From Nocardia cyriacigeorgica (GTDB lineage: Bacteria; Actinomycetota; Actinomycetes; Mycobacteriales; Mycobacteriaceae), in contig NZ_VBUT01000011.1 in NCBI RefSeq assembly GCF_005863245.1, forward strand, positions 124,001 through 188,000: 64,000 nucleotides of DNA. Reading direction: 5' to 3'. The position numbers and the translations under genes are program-made. Within the stretch, counting starts at the first letter, position 1, and every line of letters begins with the position of its first letter. Below are positions 50,401-57,620 of the stretch, piece after piece. The notes beneath the pieces are model-generated. The model was not told the DNA's origin, made no database searches, and worked only from the letters and a program-made list of their open reading frames with translations.

Positions 50401-51479
50401 GTGAATTTCAGCGCTCGTGGCAGTGACTGCTCGGCTGGTCCGAGCCGCAACCAGGTGCAGCCGTCGATACCGGAGATATCGCGCTCATTCGCCTGGCCGC
50501 CGACATCGACGATCAGCAGATGATGCTTGCGGTCGAGCGCGGGCTCGCTGTTGGCAGAGAACGGGCCTCGGTTGAGATCAGCCAGCACCTTGGCGCGCAA
50601 TTCGCCGACGCTGCGATACACCATTCTTGCGGGGCCGACCGCGTCGGTGGCGGTGGGATGCTGAGTATGCGGCAGCCATTTCAGCCACGCCCACTCGGGC
50701 GCATCCGGATCCTGCAGGGCCGCCGCGACGGCCACCTGGTCCGGACCGTGCAAGACGACGGCCTCGGCGATCATCGCGCGGATCAAACCCGCCACCGCGG
50801 CCCGGTCACCATCGAACCCGACCTGCGGCGCGGATAGCAGATTGATCGCCACCGGCATCCCGCCGACGGTCGAGTACGCCTTGGCGAATCTGGTCAATTC
50901 GACGACGCCGACCGGATCGAGATCGGAAGTGGGCGCCGCTTCGGGCACGATCACCCGCACCTGGTTGGCGATGCGACCGCGGCCGATCCGCACCCGCAGG
51001 AACTGCGGGCTGGCCACCTGGACTTCCCACATACGTTTGCCGCCGACCAGCCGTGCGATCTCGGCCGGACCCGGGTGGGTATAGCGCAGGAAGGCGTGCA
51101 GATCCATTTCGGCGTCGTGCACGGTCTTGCGGTTGTCGGTGAGACTGCGCAGGTAGTCCTTGCGTTCCTCGTTGAGGCTCGCCGCGGACGTTCCGCCGCC
51201 TCCGGAGAACTGGCCGCCGACCATGCCGAACATCGACACCACCATCATCAGCGGGAAGAACAGCATCATCGGTGATGTCGGCATCCCACTGCGGAACATC
51301 ATCACCATCATGCCGACCATGGCCGCGACCATGACCACCGGCAGAATCATCTTGAGCTTGGACGGCGGGACAGGCTTGGGCAGTTCGGTCGGCGGCTGCA
51401 ACCGGAGTTCGGTCACCGCGGGAGCTTTGGGCCCGCGGATCATCCGGGCCGGCCGGACGAATCGGCGGGTGGCGGTCAC
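47466..51479 (-). CDS. eccC: Type VII secretion ATPase EccC (fused EccCa-EccCb)
   Basis: EccC is the FtsK/SpoIIIE-type motor that recognises and drives ESX substrates. The 1337-residue protein has two N-terminal membrane helices (KMILPVVMVAAMVGMMVMMF and PMMLFFPLMMVVSMFGMVGG) and three ATPase domains. Their Walker A motifs are GATGSGKSEF (near 480), GGPQSGKSTAL (near 835) and GSSGSGKSSVI (near 1135). All three look intact. The Ca and Cb parts are fused as in ESX-3 and ESX-5. The GTG start at 51479 overlaps the eccB stop (GTGA). Confidence 0.97.
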   Translation of the reverse strand: MTATRRFVRPARMIRGPKAPAVTELRLQPPTELPKPVPPSKLKMILPVVMVAAMVGMMVMMFRSGMPTSPMMLFFPLMMVVSMFGMVGGQFSGGGGTSAASLNEERKDYLRSLTDNRKTVHDAEMDLHAFLRYTHPGPAEIARLVGGKRMWEVQVASPQFLRVRIGRGRIANQVRVIVPEAAPTSDLDPVGVVELTRFAKAYSTVGGMPVAINLLSAPQVGFDGDRAAVAGLIRAMIAEAVVLHGPDQVAVAAALQDPDAPEWAWLKWLPHTQHPTATDAVGPARMVYRSVGELRAKVLADLNRGPFSANSEPALDRKHHLLIVDVGGQANERDISGIDGCTWLRLGPAEQSLPRALKFTVEEDRSLHEVTPRGLRRVGVADSMSLPAMLALARRVAPFRLSTVVEAVAAEQASTGTSWEEMVGVTDPGDIRIDQQWPVRRDSDRARLNIPFGHDPAGAVVHLDIKESAEEGMGPHGMCIGATGSGKSEFLRTLVLSAVATHSPDQLNLLLVDFKGGATFLGFDRLSHVTAVVTNMEEESDLVTRMEDVINGEMVRRQRILRDAGNFANVADYERAREQGADLAPLPTLFIILDEFAELLEHYPDFSKLFVAIGRLGRSLRIHLLLSSQKVPANRMGELEAHLSYRVALRTNQTSDSRDAIGTADAYHLPKKPGSGYLRVGSGDLQRFQATYVGEAYTPRALASATNASSRARRAGGGYRPPQRFTTGPVADVRPAVVERAPVAAQQPDATETEQVTVMETVLQQLAGHGRPAHKMWLPPLNTPPTLDRLLEGAEQGSLSIPVALIDKPRQQRQDSWTADLSAAGGHMAIVGGPQSGKSTALQTFMLAAALTHTPEQVQFYCVDFSGGSLSAMRTLPHVGSVAGPRDQDRIRRTIALITNLLETRQNLFAEYGIDTIRKFRTMRNESGGRPPWADRDPYGDVFLVVDGWDIGLSNNGPYFDEYSATMEQIALQGLNFGIHLVLTSSRWMAVRPAVKDMIQTRVEMRLGDLTDTTFNTHRNVVSAIPTDRPGRCVSAEALHMFVALPRIDGVAEAESVATGLEAAIGEVQRRFPGRAAPQVRLLPALVEFDEIPATPAPTTLAQRLVVPFGVRESDLGPATIDFGISTHFMVLGSSGSGKSSVIASMLESITRRFTEDQARILLIDYRRRHLGAVPDNMLIAHVTNERDVIGIMPDLLAKMDSRRPPDTVTTRQLAERSWWTGPEVFVFIDDYHMVVQRGASNPLDPLKQILVDGRDTGLHAIVARNIAGADTAMYDNVMGGIRNLNSSGLLMDGTRQDGALIGDVRATKQPPGRGILVEPMLTRRELVQSAWIPPRL

Positions 51480-53026
51480 GACGGGCCGCCGAAGCCGAGT
51501 CCGGCCTTGTCGACCGGGATGCCGTCGTGCACGACTTTGGCGTCGGCCTGGGACAGGGTGGGCCCGACAGCGAACAACGACACGATGCTCCAGGGTGCGG
51601 GTACGGGCGCGCGGAGCGCCAGGGCGGACAGGGTCGAGCGGGCATCGGATTCGTTGGCCGCGTCGACGTCGATGCCGTAACGCACGCCGCTATCGGAGAT
51701 CCAGTAGAGGCCCTCCCGCAGCGGTGAGGTCGGATCCGAACCGCTGACCTGCACGAATCGGCCCGTCGTGCGAGGCATGTAGGCGGCGTCGGCGGTGTTG
51801 CCCTGCGAATTCTGCGCGGTCACCAGTGCCACGGTGCGTGACTGTTCCTCGGCCGGCAGCGGCAACCGGTCCCCCGCCACCAGTTGCGTGGTCGCCGCGG
51901 CGTCACCCGCCGCACGCGACCAGTGATAGCAGGTGACGCCGAACCGCTCCGGTTCCACGATGTCGACCTGGGTCGCCGGATAGGTCGCGGTGCCCGGCCA
52001 CGCACCAGGGCGCAGGTTGGCCGCGATCACGTCCGGACCGACGGTCCGCACCGAAATGGCGCCCTGTGAATCGGCATTGCGGATCATGTCCGCGAGCACC
52101 GCACTCACCTGCACGACCCCGGACTGCGACACCACATACGTTTCGCCCGCCCGCCCCGACACCGTGAGCACCGAGCCGACCGGCACGGTCAGACCGGTCG
52201 ACAGCGTCGTCATCTCGCCCGCGCCAGGCACGGCAGGTACCCGGATGGGTGGGGCCTCCGGGATGGCGTTGATCAGGCCCTTGGACGCGGCGACCACTGT
52301 CGCCGTCGGGTCGATGCCGAGGGCAAGCACCACCGCCGAATCGGCGAGATCGATCGCCGCACGGACGAATCCCTGCTCCTGGTCGGCGTAAACCAGCCAG
52401 GTCGTCGATTCATCGCGCAGCAGGCGCGCCTCGGCACCGGCCAGCGCGCGGGTGGTTTCGCCATCGATCTTCAGTGGCCCGCCGATGGCGGTGGTTCGTG
52501 GTGCGGTGAGCGTGGCCGTGGGCAGGCCGGTGCGCGAATCGACCGGCGCCGCGGCCCCGGAACGCGTGGTGTCGCAGACCGCCCAGGAGGAATCCTTCGA
52601 GCCGGAATCGACGATATTGCCCGGCGCTCCGGGAATACCGACCCACGGCCCGCGTGGATACTTCGACAGTTCTCCACCGGAAACCCGGACCGGATTGTCC
52701 GCCGAACCGACCACCAGCCGCGCCGACGTCAGATTCAACGCCGGATGCAGCCGATCACCGACACGGACATACAGCGCACCGGTGTCCTTGTCGGCGACGA
52801 TCTTCGAATCGCCGACGTTCTTGGCCGGTTTGAAGAAGGCCATCACCGCGGCACCGGCCACACAGACGCAGGCGAGGGCGACGCCGATCAGCAGCGCGGT
52901 CGACCGGCCGCGCTGGGGATCGTCGATCATGGAGGCATCGCGACGCACCAGTGCGTGCTCGATCCGGTGCAGGAGAAAACGCCAGCCCGATATCTGGTGT
53001 TTGGTCACCACCCGGAAACGTGCCAT
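51476..53026 (-). CDS. eccB: Type VII secretion protein EccB
   Basis: EccB forms the periplasmic part of the ESX complex. The 516 residues have a short cytosolic N-terminus (MARFRVVTKHQISGWRFLLHRIEHALVRRD, typical of EccB). One membrane helix lies at about 44-64 and a large extracytoplasmic repeat domain follows (GALYVRVGDRLHPALNLTSARLVVG, VTCYHWSR). Two cysteines (AVCDTTR and VTCYHW) are where EccB proteins have a disulfide. The ATG at 53026 lies 4 nt after the eccA stop; a GTG one codon earlier is also possible. Confidence 0.95.
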   Translation of the reverse strand: MARFRVVTKHQISGWRFLLHRIEHALVRRDASMIDDPQRGRSTALLIGVALACVCVAGAAVMAFFKPAKNVGDSKIVADKDTGALYVRVGDRLHPALNLTSARLVVGSADNPVRVSGGELSKYPRGPWVGIPGAPGNIVDSGSKDSSWAVCDTTRSGAAAPVDSRTGLPTATLTAPRTTAIGGPLKIDGETTRALAGAEARLLRDESTTWLVYADQEQGFVRAAIDLADSAVVLALGIDPTATVVAASKGLINAIPEAPPIRVPAVPGAGEMTTLSTGLTVPVGSVLTVSGRAGETYVVSQSGVVQVSAVLADMIRNADSQGAISVRTVGPDVIAANLRPGAWPGTATYPATQVDIVEPERFGVTCYHWSRAAGDAAATTQLVAGDRLPLPAEEQSRTVALVTAQNSQGNTADAAYMPRTTGRFVQVSGSDPTSPLREGLYWISDSGVRYGIDVDAANESDARSTLSALALRAPVPAPWSIVSLFAVGPTLSQADAKVVHDGIPVDKAGLGFGGPS

Positions 53027-53030
53027 CACA

Positions 53031-54785
53031 TCACCTGGTGGGTGCCAAGCCCGCTAGCGCGGAGGTGATGTCGGAGGCGTCGACGGTCATCAGCTCTTCA
53101 TCGCTCATGGTCGACACATCCAGGTTATCGCGGGTGAAGCGGTAATCGCGTTCGGCCTCCGCGGCTTCCACCACATTGCGGACGAATCGGCCGTTACCCG
53201 CGAGGTCGATCAGCCGCCTGCCGTCGCGGTTCTGCACCGCCAGTTCCTCGCAACGCGCACGCAGGATCTCCATCGCCTCCGGGGATAGGATCGAATCCTT
53301 CTTCTTGGCAATGTGTTCGGCGATCTGTACGAGCTCGTCGGCCTCGTAGCTGGAGAACCGGATCCGCTTGGTGAAGCGAGACGCCAGACCGTCGTTGGAG
53401 GCGAGGAACCGGTCGATCTCGTCTTCGTAGCCGGCGATGATCACGACCAGCTTGTCGCGGTCGTTCTCCATCCGGGCCAGCAAGGTGTCGACGGCTTCCT
53501 TGCCGAACGCGTCGCCGCCGGACAGCCCCTCCTGGATCAGGGTGTAGGCCTCGTCGATGAACAGCACGCCGCCCAGCGCGGAGTCGATCAGCGCATTGGT
53601 CTTCGGCGCGGTGTGACCGAGATGGGTGCCGACCATGTCATTGCGCGAGACCTCGATGACCTCGGCGTTCTGCACCACACCGAGCCCGGCGAAGATCTTC
53701 GCGATCACCCGGGCGATCGTGGTCTTACCGGTACCGGGTGGGCCGGAGAAGATCAGGTGCTGGGATTTCGATTCGACGGCCAGTCCGCGCTTGGCGCGCA
53801 CCTGATCCATCAGCACGCCGGACTTCAGACGATCGACCTGCTCCTTCACCGAGGCCATGCCGATCTGGGCGTTCAGCAGGTCCGAGGCGTCGGTCAGCAG
53901 GGTTTCGCGTTCGGCCTTGGCCGCAGTGGCGGCCAGCTGCACCGGGTCGTCACCGGAGCGCGGATCCCAGATATCGGAGCGGGAGGCGATCAGTTCCGGA
54001 GTGGTGATCGCGAACCGGTAGCTCTTGTCCCGGACCGCGCGCTGCCACTCCTCCCGCTCACCCCACAGGCCGGACCCCTGGAGTCCCGCGAGCACCTTGT
54101 CACCGGCCTCGGTATCGCCATTGTGCCGCAACAGCATTCCGAGCAGGAAGTGGGCATCGGCCCAGATGTAGGACAGGTTGCCCGAGGAGCTGTCTTCGAC
54201 AATGCGCTGCGCTCGCGGCATCGCCTCGCCGAACCGGCCCAGATGCGCCAGCGCCGAGGTGGTCATCAATTCGGCCGCGATATCGAGCAGGCCGTCCTCG
54301 AGCGAGGGCTGCGCGGTGCGCGCGGCGATCACATCGGTCCAGCGTTCGGTGCGGTAGTACAGCGACATGCGGACGAATCCGGCGACGTCATCGCCGGGCA
54401 CCTCGTCCAGAATCGCCGCGGCTTCGCGCCACTCCCCGGCGTCGGCGTAGAAGCAGGCCTGCGCGATGGCGATCTGGGCGCGGTCGGCCATCGCCACCCG
54501 CAGCCCGTACATGCCCACCTCGACCTGACACCACAGCGCACGATCGGCCAGGCCGGCGCGCTGCTGGTCGCGGTAGAGGTTGTGCACGGAGCGGTAGGCC
54601 CCGTAGATAACCTCGGAGGTCACCTCACCGGCCATGGCGCGGCCCAGCCACGCATCGCACATGTCCGGATCGAGGTCGGTCGCCGTACGGAAGGCGGCGG
54701 CCGCGTGTTGCTCGTTGCGCACCCCTCCGGCGACAAGACCCAAACTCTGTACACCCGTGTAGAACGCGTCCTCGGCCGCTGACAC
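53031..54785 (-). CDS. eccA: Type VII secretion AAA+ ATPase EccA
   Basis: EccA is a cytosolic AAA+ ATPase that assists PE/PPE and EspG recycling. The 584 residues have an N-terminal tetratricopeptide-like part (about 1-280). A CbbX-type AAA+ domain follows with Walker A (SGPPGTGKTTIARV, around residue 350), Walker B (GGVLFIDEAYTLIQEG) and an arginine-finger region (GRFVRNVVEAAEAERDYR). Presence of EccA argues against an ESX-4 type. The start is GTG 54785, with AAGGGAAG upstream. A Motif II palindrome lies 73-74 nt upstream and a possible -10 (TAACCT on the minus strand) lies between. Confidence 0.96.
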   Translation of the reverse strand: MSAAEDAFYTGVQSLGLVAGGVRNEQHAAAAFRTATDLDPDMCDAWLGRAMAGEVTSEVIYGAYRSVHNLYRDQQRAGLADRALWCQVEVGMYGLRVAMADRAQIAIAQACFYADAGEWREAAAILDEVPGDDVAGFVRMSLYYRTERWTDVIAARTAQPSLEDGLLDIAAELMTTSALAHLGRFGEAMPRAQRIVEDSSSGNLSYIWADAHFLLGMLLRHNGDTEAGDKVLAGLQGSGLWGEREEWQRAVRDKSYRFAITTPELIASRSDIWDPRSGDDPVQLAATAAKAERETLLTDASDLLNAQIGMASVKEQVDRLKSGVLMDQVRAKRGLAVESKSQHLIFSGPPGTGKTTIARVIAKIFAGLGVVQNAEVIEVSRNDMVGTHLGHTAPKTNALIDSALGGVLFIDEAYTLIQEGLSGGDAFGKEAVDTLLARMENDRDKLVVIIAGYEDEIDRFLASNDGLASRFTKRIRFSSYEADELVQIAEHIAKKKDSILSPEAMEILRARCEELAVQNRDGRRLIDLAGNGRFVRNVVEAAEAERDYRFTRDNLDVSTMSDEELMTVDASDITSALAGLAPTR

Positions 54786-54858
54786 TCGGACTTCCCTTCC
54801 GCCGATCTCCGCCTGAGTGCAGGTTAGCCACGGGGGCGATCAGTTGAATTCGTCATAG

Positions 54859-54874
54859 TCCCCAAAATTGGGAA
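54859..54874. promoter_or_regulatory. Motif II palindrome upstream of eccA
   Basis: TCCCCA-AAAT-TGGGAA, one mismatch, lies 73 nt upstream of the eccA start and downstream of the NlpC/P60 stop. It is positioned to control the head of the ESX core operon. Confidence 0.65.
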
Positions 54875-54892
54875 TAGGTGCGGTGATTCGTT

Positions 54893-55855
54893 CTACAGCA
54901 CCCGGATGACGACCGAGTCACTCGACATCTGCGACCACGTCACCGTCTGCCCGAAGGTCGGCGCCTCGATCACCATCCCGTTGCCCGCGGCGAGCTGGAC
55001 ATGTTCGGGGCCGCGGGAACTGAACGAGCTACCGGGGAACACCAGGTCGCCCGGTTGCACCTCGGATGGATGCACCCGGGTGCCGCTGTAGATCTGTTCG
55101 TACGTGGTGCGCGGCAGGATCACTTCGCCATTGGTGGCCTGCGCGATCGCGTATTGCGTGAGCCCGGAACAGTCGAAACCACCGCCGGTAGGGCCGCCCG
55201 CGCCGCCGCCGCCCCAGATATAGGGAGCACCGAGCCAGGCGCTGGCCGCGCTCACAGCACGTCCGCCGAGGGTCCCGTCCGAGGGAACCCGGCGCCTGTC
55301 ACCACTGCTGCGCCGGCTGACCCCGGAAGCTCTCGACCTCGACGGCCGACGGCGCCTACGCCGCTGGATCGGCGGTTGGCCGCGGACACGCGATTTCGGC
55401 ACCTCGGGCGGAACGATCTGGGCGGCCTGTCGCCGGGCCGCGTCGAGATCGCCATTGACCTGCTTGGTGGCGTTGGCGACCGCCTTCTGCGCGGAATCGA
55501 GCAGCGCCGGACCACTGAACCGCAGGTCACCCAGGGTGCTGAGCGCCTTGGCCCGCGACTGGAAGTCGGCGATCTCGCGGTCGAGGGCACGGCGGCCGAG
55601 TACGGTGCCGTCGCCGGAGCCGGCGACCGCCTTGTCGACCACTCCGGCCCTGCCCGCATGGGCCTCGACCACGGACTCGTGCCTGCTGCGCGCCTCGGAG
55701 TAACCGACCTGCATCTGGCCGCCGCGCAACGCATTCGCCGCCAGGTCGGCCTTGGCGATCGCCGCATTCGTCCCTGCCGTCGGTTGGCCTTCGCCGTAGA
55801 GGCCGGCCAGTTTACGCAGGACGCCCTCGGCGTCTGTCGTCAGTCCCGGCGCCAT
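54893..55855 (-). CDS. NlpC/P60 peptidase with ESX-type helical N-terminus
   Basis: This 320-residue protein has a helical N-terminal domain (about 1-165) rich in Ala, then an Arg-rich linker (about 175-215, with a run of six arginines). A C-terminal NlpC/P60 domain (C40 family) cleaves bonds in peptidoglycan stem peptides. The catalytic Cys is in GGGFDCSGLTQYA and the His in GPEHVQLAAGNGM. There is no Sec signal peptide, so the helical part may be a type VII export module. The linker composition is odd, but its codons have normal G/C third positions. A Motif II site lies 77 nt upstream of the ATG at 55855. Confidence 0.85.
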   Translation of the reverse strand: MAPGLTTDAEGVLRKLAGLYGEGQPTAGTNAAIAKADLAANALRGGQMQVGYSEARSRHESVVEAHAGRAGVVDKAVAGSGDGTVLGRRALDREIADFQSRAKALSTLGDLRFSGPALLDSAQKAVANATKQVNGDLDAARRQAAQIVPPEVPKSRVRGQPPIQRRRRRRPSRSRASGVSRRSSGDRRRVPSDGTLGGRAVSAASAWLGAPYIWGGGGAGGPTGGGFDCSGLTQYAIAQATNGEVILPRTTYEQIYSGTRVHPSEVQPGDLVFPGSSFSSRGPEHVQLAAGNGMVIEAPTFGQTVTWSQMSSDSVVIRVL

Positions 55856-55932
55856 CCGACCGACCTACCGTCGCGCATCATCGACCGCCTTTCCGATTCC
55901 CCGCCATTGTCCCGGCAGCCGAATCGAGCATC

Positions 55933-55948
55933 TTCCCAGCAATGGGAC
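55933..55948. promoter_or_regulatory. Motif II palindrome upstream of the NlpC/P60 gene
   Basis: TTCCCA-GCAA-TGGGAC, one mismatch, lies 77 nt upstream of the NlpC/P60 start at 55855. A second site sits 19 bp away facing the divergent gene. Confidence 0.65.
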
Positions 55949-55967
55949 GTTGCGATCGGCTCCGAAC

Positions 55968-55983
55968 TTCCCAACCCCGGGAA
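55968..55983. promoter_or_regulatory. Motif II palindrome upstream of the Pro-rich ESX-associated gene
   Basis: TTCCCA-ACCC-CGGGAA, one mismatch, lies 46 nt upstream of the ATG at 56030. With the site at 55933 it forms a paired arrangement in a divergent promoter region. Confidence 0.65.
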
Positions 55984-56029
55984 GGCAAGACAATGAGGGG
56001 CGATAACAGCGGGAGGCGGTGTCGACAGA

Positions 56030-57250
56030 ATGGTGGCAGGTGTGGCGGACACCGAAGTTCAACAGACACAGAGCGCGAAGCCCGCAGAGGTGGCTGCGGT
56101 CGTCGCCGCCCCGCGCGGGCAGAGCGCCACACCCGCTGAACCCGAAGTCGGCAAGGTGGTCGCGCAGCCCGTCGAGGAGGCTCGGCCAGCAGGCTCCGCG
56201 GACCCAACGGCCGCCAAGGATGCGGCGCAGCCAGAGGCACGCCCTGTACGCCCAGCCCTGCCTGCCGACGGGAAAAAGGATTCGGGCGATCCCGATTCGG
56301 TGCGGCCGATCTCCGCCAAGGATCCCGGACGGACGGCACCGCCCAGCAACGGCGACTGGATGAAAATCACTCCTCCGCCCGGTGCTTCGCCGCAGACGAA
56401 GCTGTTGATCGCGCAGGCCGAGAAGGCGATCCGTTTCGCCGTCGACCTGCTGGGCCGTGAATACACCGTCACACCGCCGCCTGAAGTGAGCGCACTGCTC
56501 AAGACGGTCAAAGCCGACAATGTCGGCAACGGTCAGATGGTCGAGGCCTACAACAAGATCGCCAGCCAATCGCGCCAGACCAAGACCTCCCTACTGGCCA
56601 TGGACGACAAGGTCGCCAAGACCTCGACGGTGATGGCCGACGAGAAATCCAAGAACCTGGCGGCGATCAAGACGATCGTCAGCGAGCTGAAGGATGGCCT
56701 GAAACCGTATTTCCCGGTCAAAAAGCTCACTGCCGCACAGGACTACGCGGTGATGAAGCTCGTCGCGCAGGCTTTGCGGAAGATCTGCGAGAAGATCGTC
56801 GCCGCCGCCGACTACAACTGGGACATCGCGCACGGCAAAGACGGTGGCGGCGGTGGCGCGGGCGGCGGTGGTGGTATTCCGGGTGCTGGCGGTGCTCAGC
56901 AACCGGGCGGCGGCCAGGGCGGTGGGGGCGACGGCGGGCTCGGCGGCCTGCTCGGCATGCTGCCCATGCTCGGCATGATTCCCATGTCGCTGATCCCCAT
57001 GCTGCCGATGCTGCATGAGATGTTCGCGCCCGAAGAGCCCAAGAGCGGCGAGGAGAAGAAGCCCGAAGGTGCGCCGCCGCCACCGCCACCCGGTGAGGGA
57101 AAGCCGCCCGAGGCCCAGGCGCCGCCGACGGGCGATCCCGCTAAGCCCGCCGACGGCGCTGCGGCGCCGGGCGACCAGAAGCCGAACGATCCGAACAAGC
57201 CGACCGGTGAGCCTGCCAAGAGCGAGGAACCGAAGGCCGCGACGGCCTGA
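56030..57250 (+). CDS. Pro/Gly-rich ESX-locus protein with helical core (hypothetical)
   Basis: This 406-residue protein is the only plus-strand gene in the ESX region. Its parts are a disordered N-terminus (1-110), a helical domain (about 110-270), a Gly-rich stretch, a hydrophobic segment LGGLLGMLPMLGMIPMSLIP, and a Pro/Lys/Glu-rich C-terminal tail. The helical domain includes GNGQMVEAYNKIASQSRQTK and MADEKSKNLAAIKTIVSELK. The helical part resembles a segment of the 888-residue protein encoded convergently. It has no Sec signal. It is probably an ESX substrate or accessory protein; the family is unknown to me. GTG codons at 56033 and 56042 are alternative starts. Confidence 0.7.
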   Translation: MVAGVADTEVQQTQSAKPAEVAAVVAAPRGQSATPAEPEVGKVVAQPVEEARPAGSADPTAAKDAAQPEARPVRPALPADGKKDSGDPDSVRPISAKDPGRTAPPSNGDWMKITPPPGASPQTKLLIAQAEKAIRFAVDLLGREYTVTPPPEVSALLKTVKADNVGNGQMVEAYNKIASQSRQTKTSLLAMDDKVAKTSTVMADEKSKNLAAIKTIVSELKDGLKPYFPVKKLTAAQDYAVMKLVAQALRKICEKIVAAADYNWDIAHGKDGGGGGAGGGGGIPGAGGAQQPGGGQGGGGDGGLGGLLGMLPMLGMIPMSLIPMLPMLHEMFAPEEPKSGEEKKPEGAPPPPPPGEGKPPEAQAPPTGDPAKPADGAAAPGDQKPNDPNKPTGEPAKSEEPKAATA

Positions 57251-57620
57251 GCCCGGACGGTCCCGGCCGGGTCATCGATGTGCCATGCACATGCGAAAGG
57301 CGATTTCGGTGTGCCGGAACGGTTCGCGTGCAGGGCGGTCGGTCCCCCGTCCCTTGTCGCCCACCTCTGATCGACAATTCGCCGGCGTTGTCGCTCCAAG
57401 GTGGGCGAAAGGATATCTGGCCATCCGCATCCGGACTCCGACCTGCATCCAGACTTGAAACCCGCTGCATGCGAGATGCGATCGCGCCGACGAGTGCATT
57501 CGCCGCGAACGAACGGTGCGCGATCCCACCTCGCGGCCAACCCACGAACGAAAGTGGGCTGATTCCAGCCCTGGTCAGGTGAGGGCCGCCTCGACTCTCA
57601 CACCCGCCTCGATGGGTTGC
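57251..57620. other. Convergent intergenic region with nested hairpins
   Basis: This 370-bp gap between two convergent ESX-associated genes has no credible open frame. It holds a nested inverted repeat at 57357-57408. The rest shows no tRNA, insertion sequence or repeat that I can recognise. Confidence 0.55.
57357..57408. terminator. Nested hairpin between convergent ESX-associated genes
   Basis: TCGCCCACCT (57357-57366) and AGGTGGGCGA (57399-57408) pair perfectly. Inside, CGACAA (57372-57377) pairs with TTGTCG (57388-57393). The position suggests a bidirectional terminator, though the long structured interior is more elaborate than needed. Confidence 0.45.

Noticed and set aside
54815..54835. 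IdeR/DtxR iron box upstream of eccA (AGGTTAGCC)
   Set aside because: Only one half of the 19-bp IdeR consensus is present; the other half does not match. ESX-3 of mycobacteria is iron-regulated, so I looked for it, but the half-site alone is also just a reversed TAACCT -10-like element.
55260..55400. Frameshift in the NlpC/P60 gene at the Arg-rich linker
   Set aside because: Codons in the annotated frame keep high G/C at third positions. The other minus-strand frames either hit a stop or give no better linker, and both flanking domains are in the same frame.
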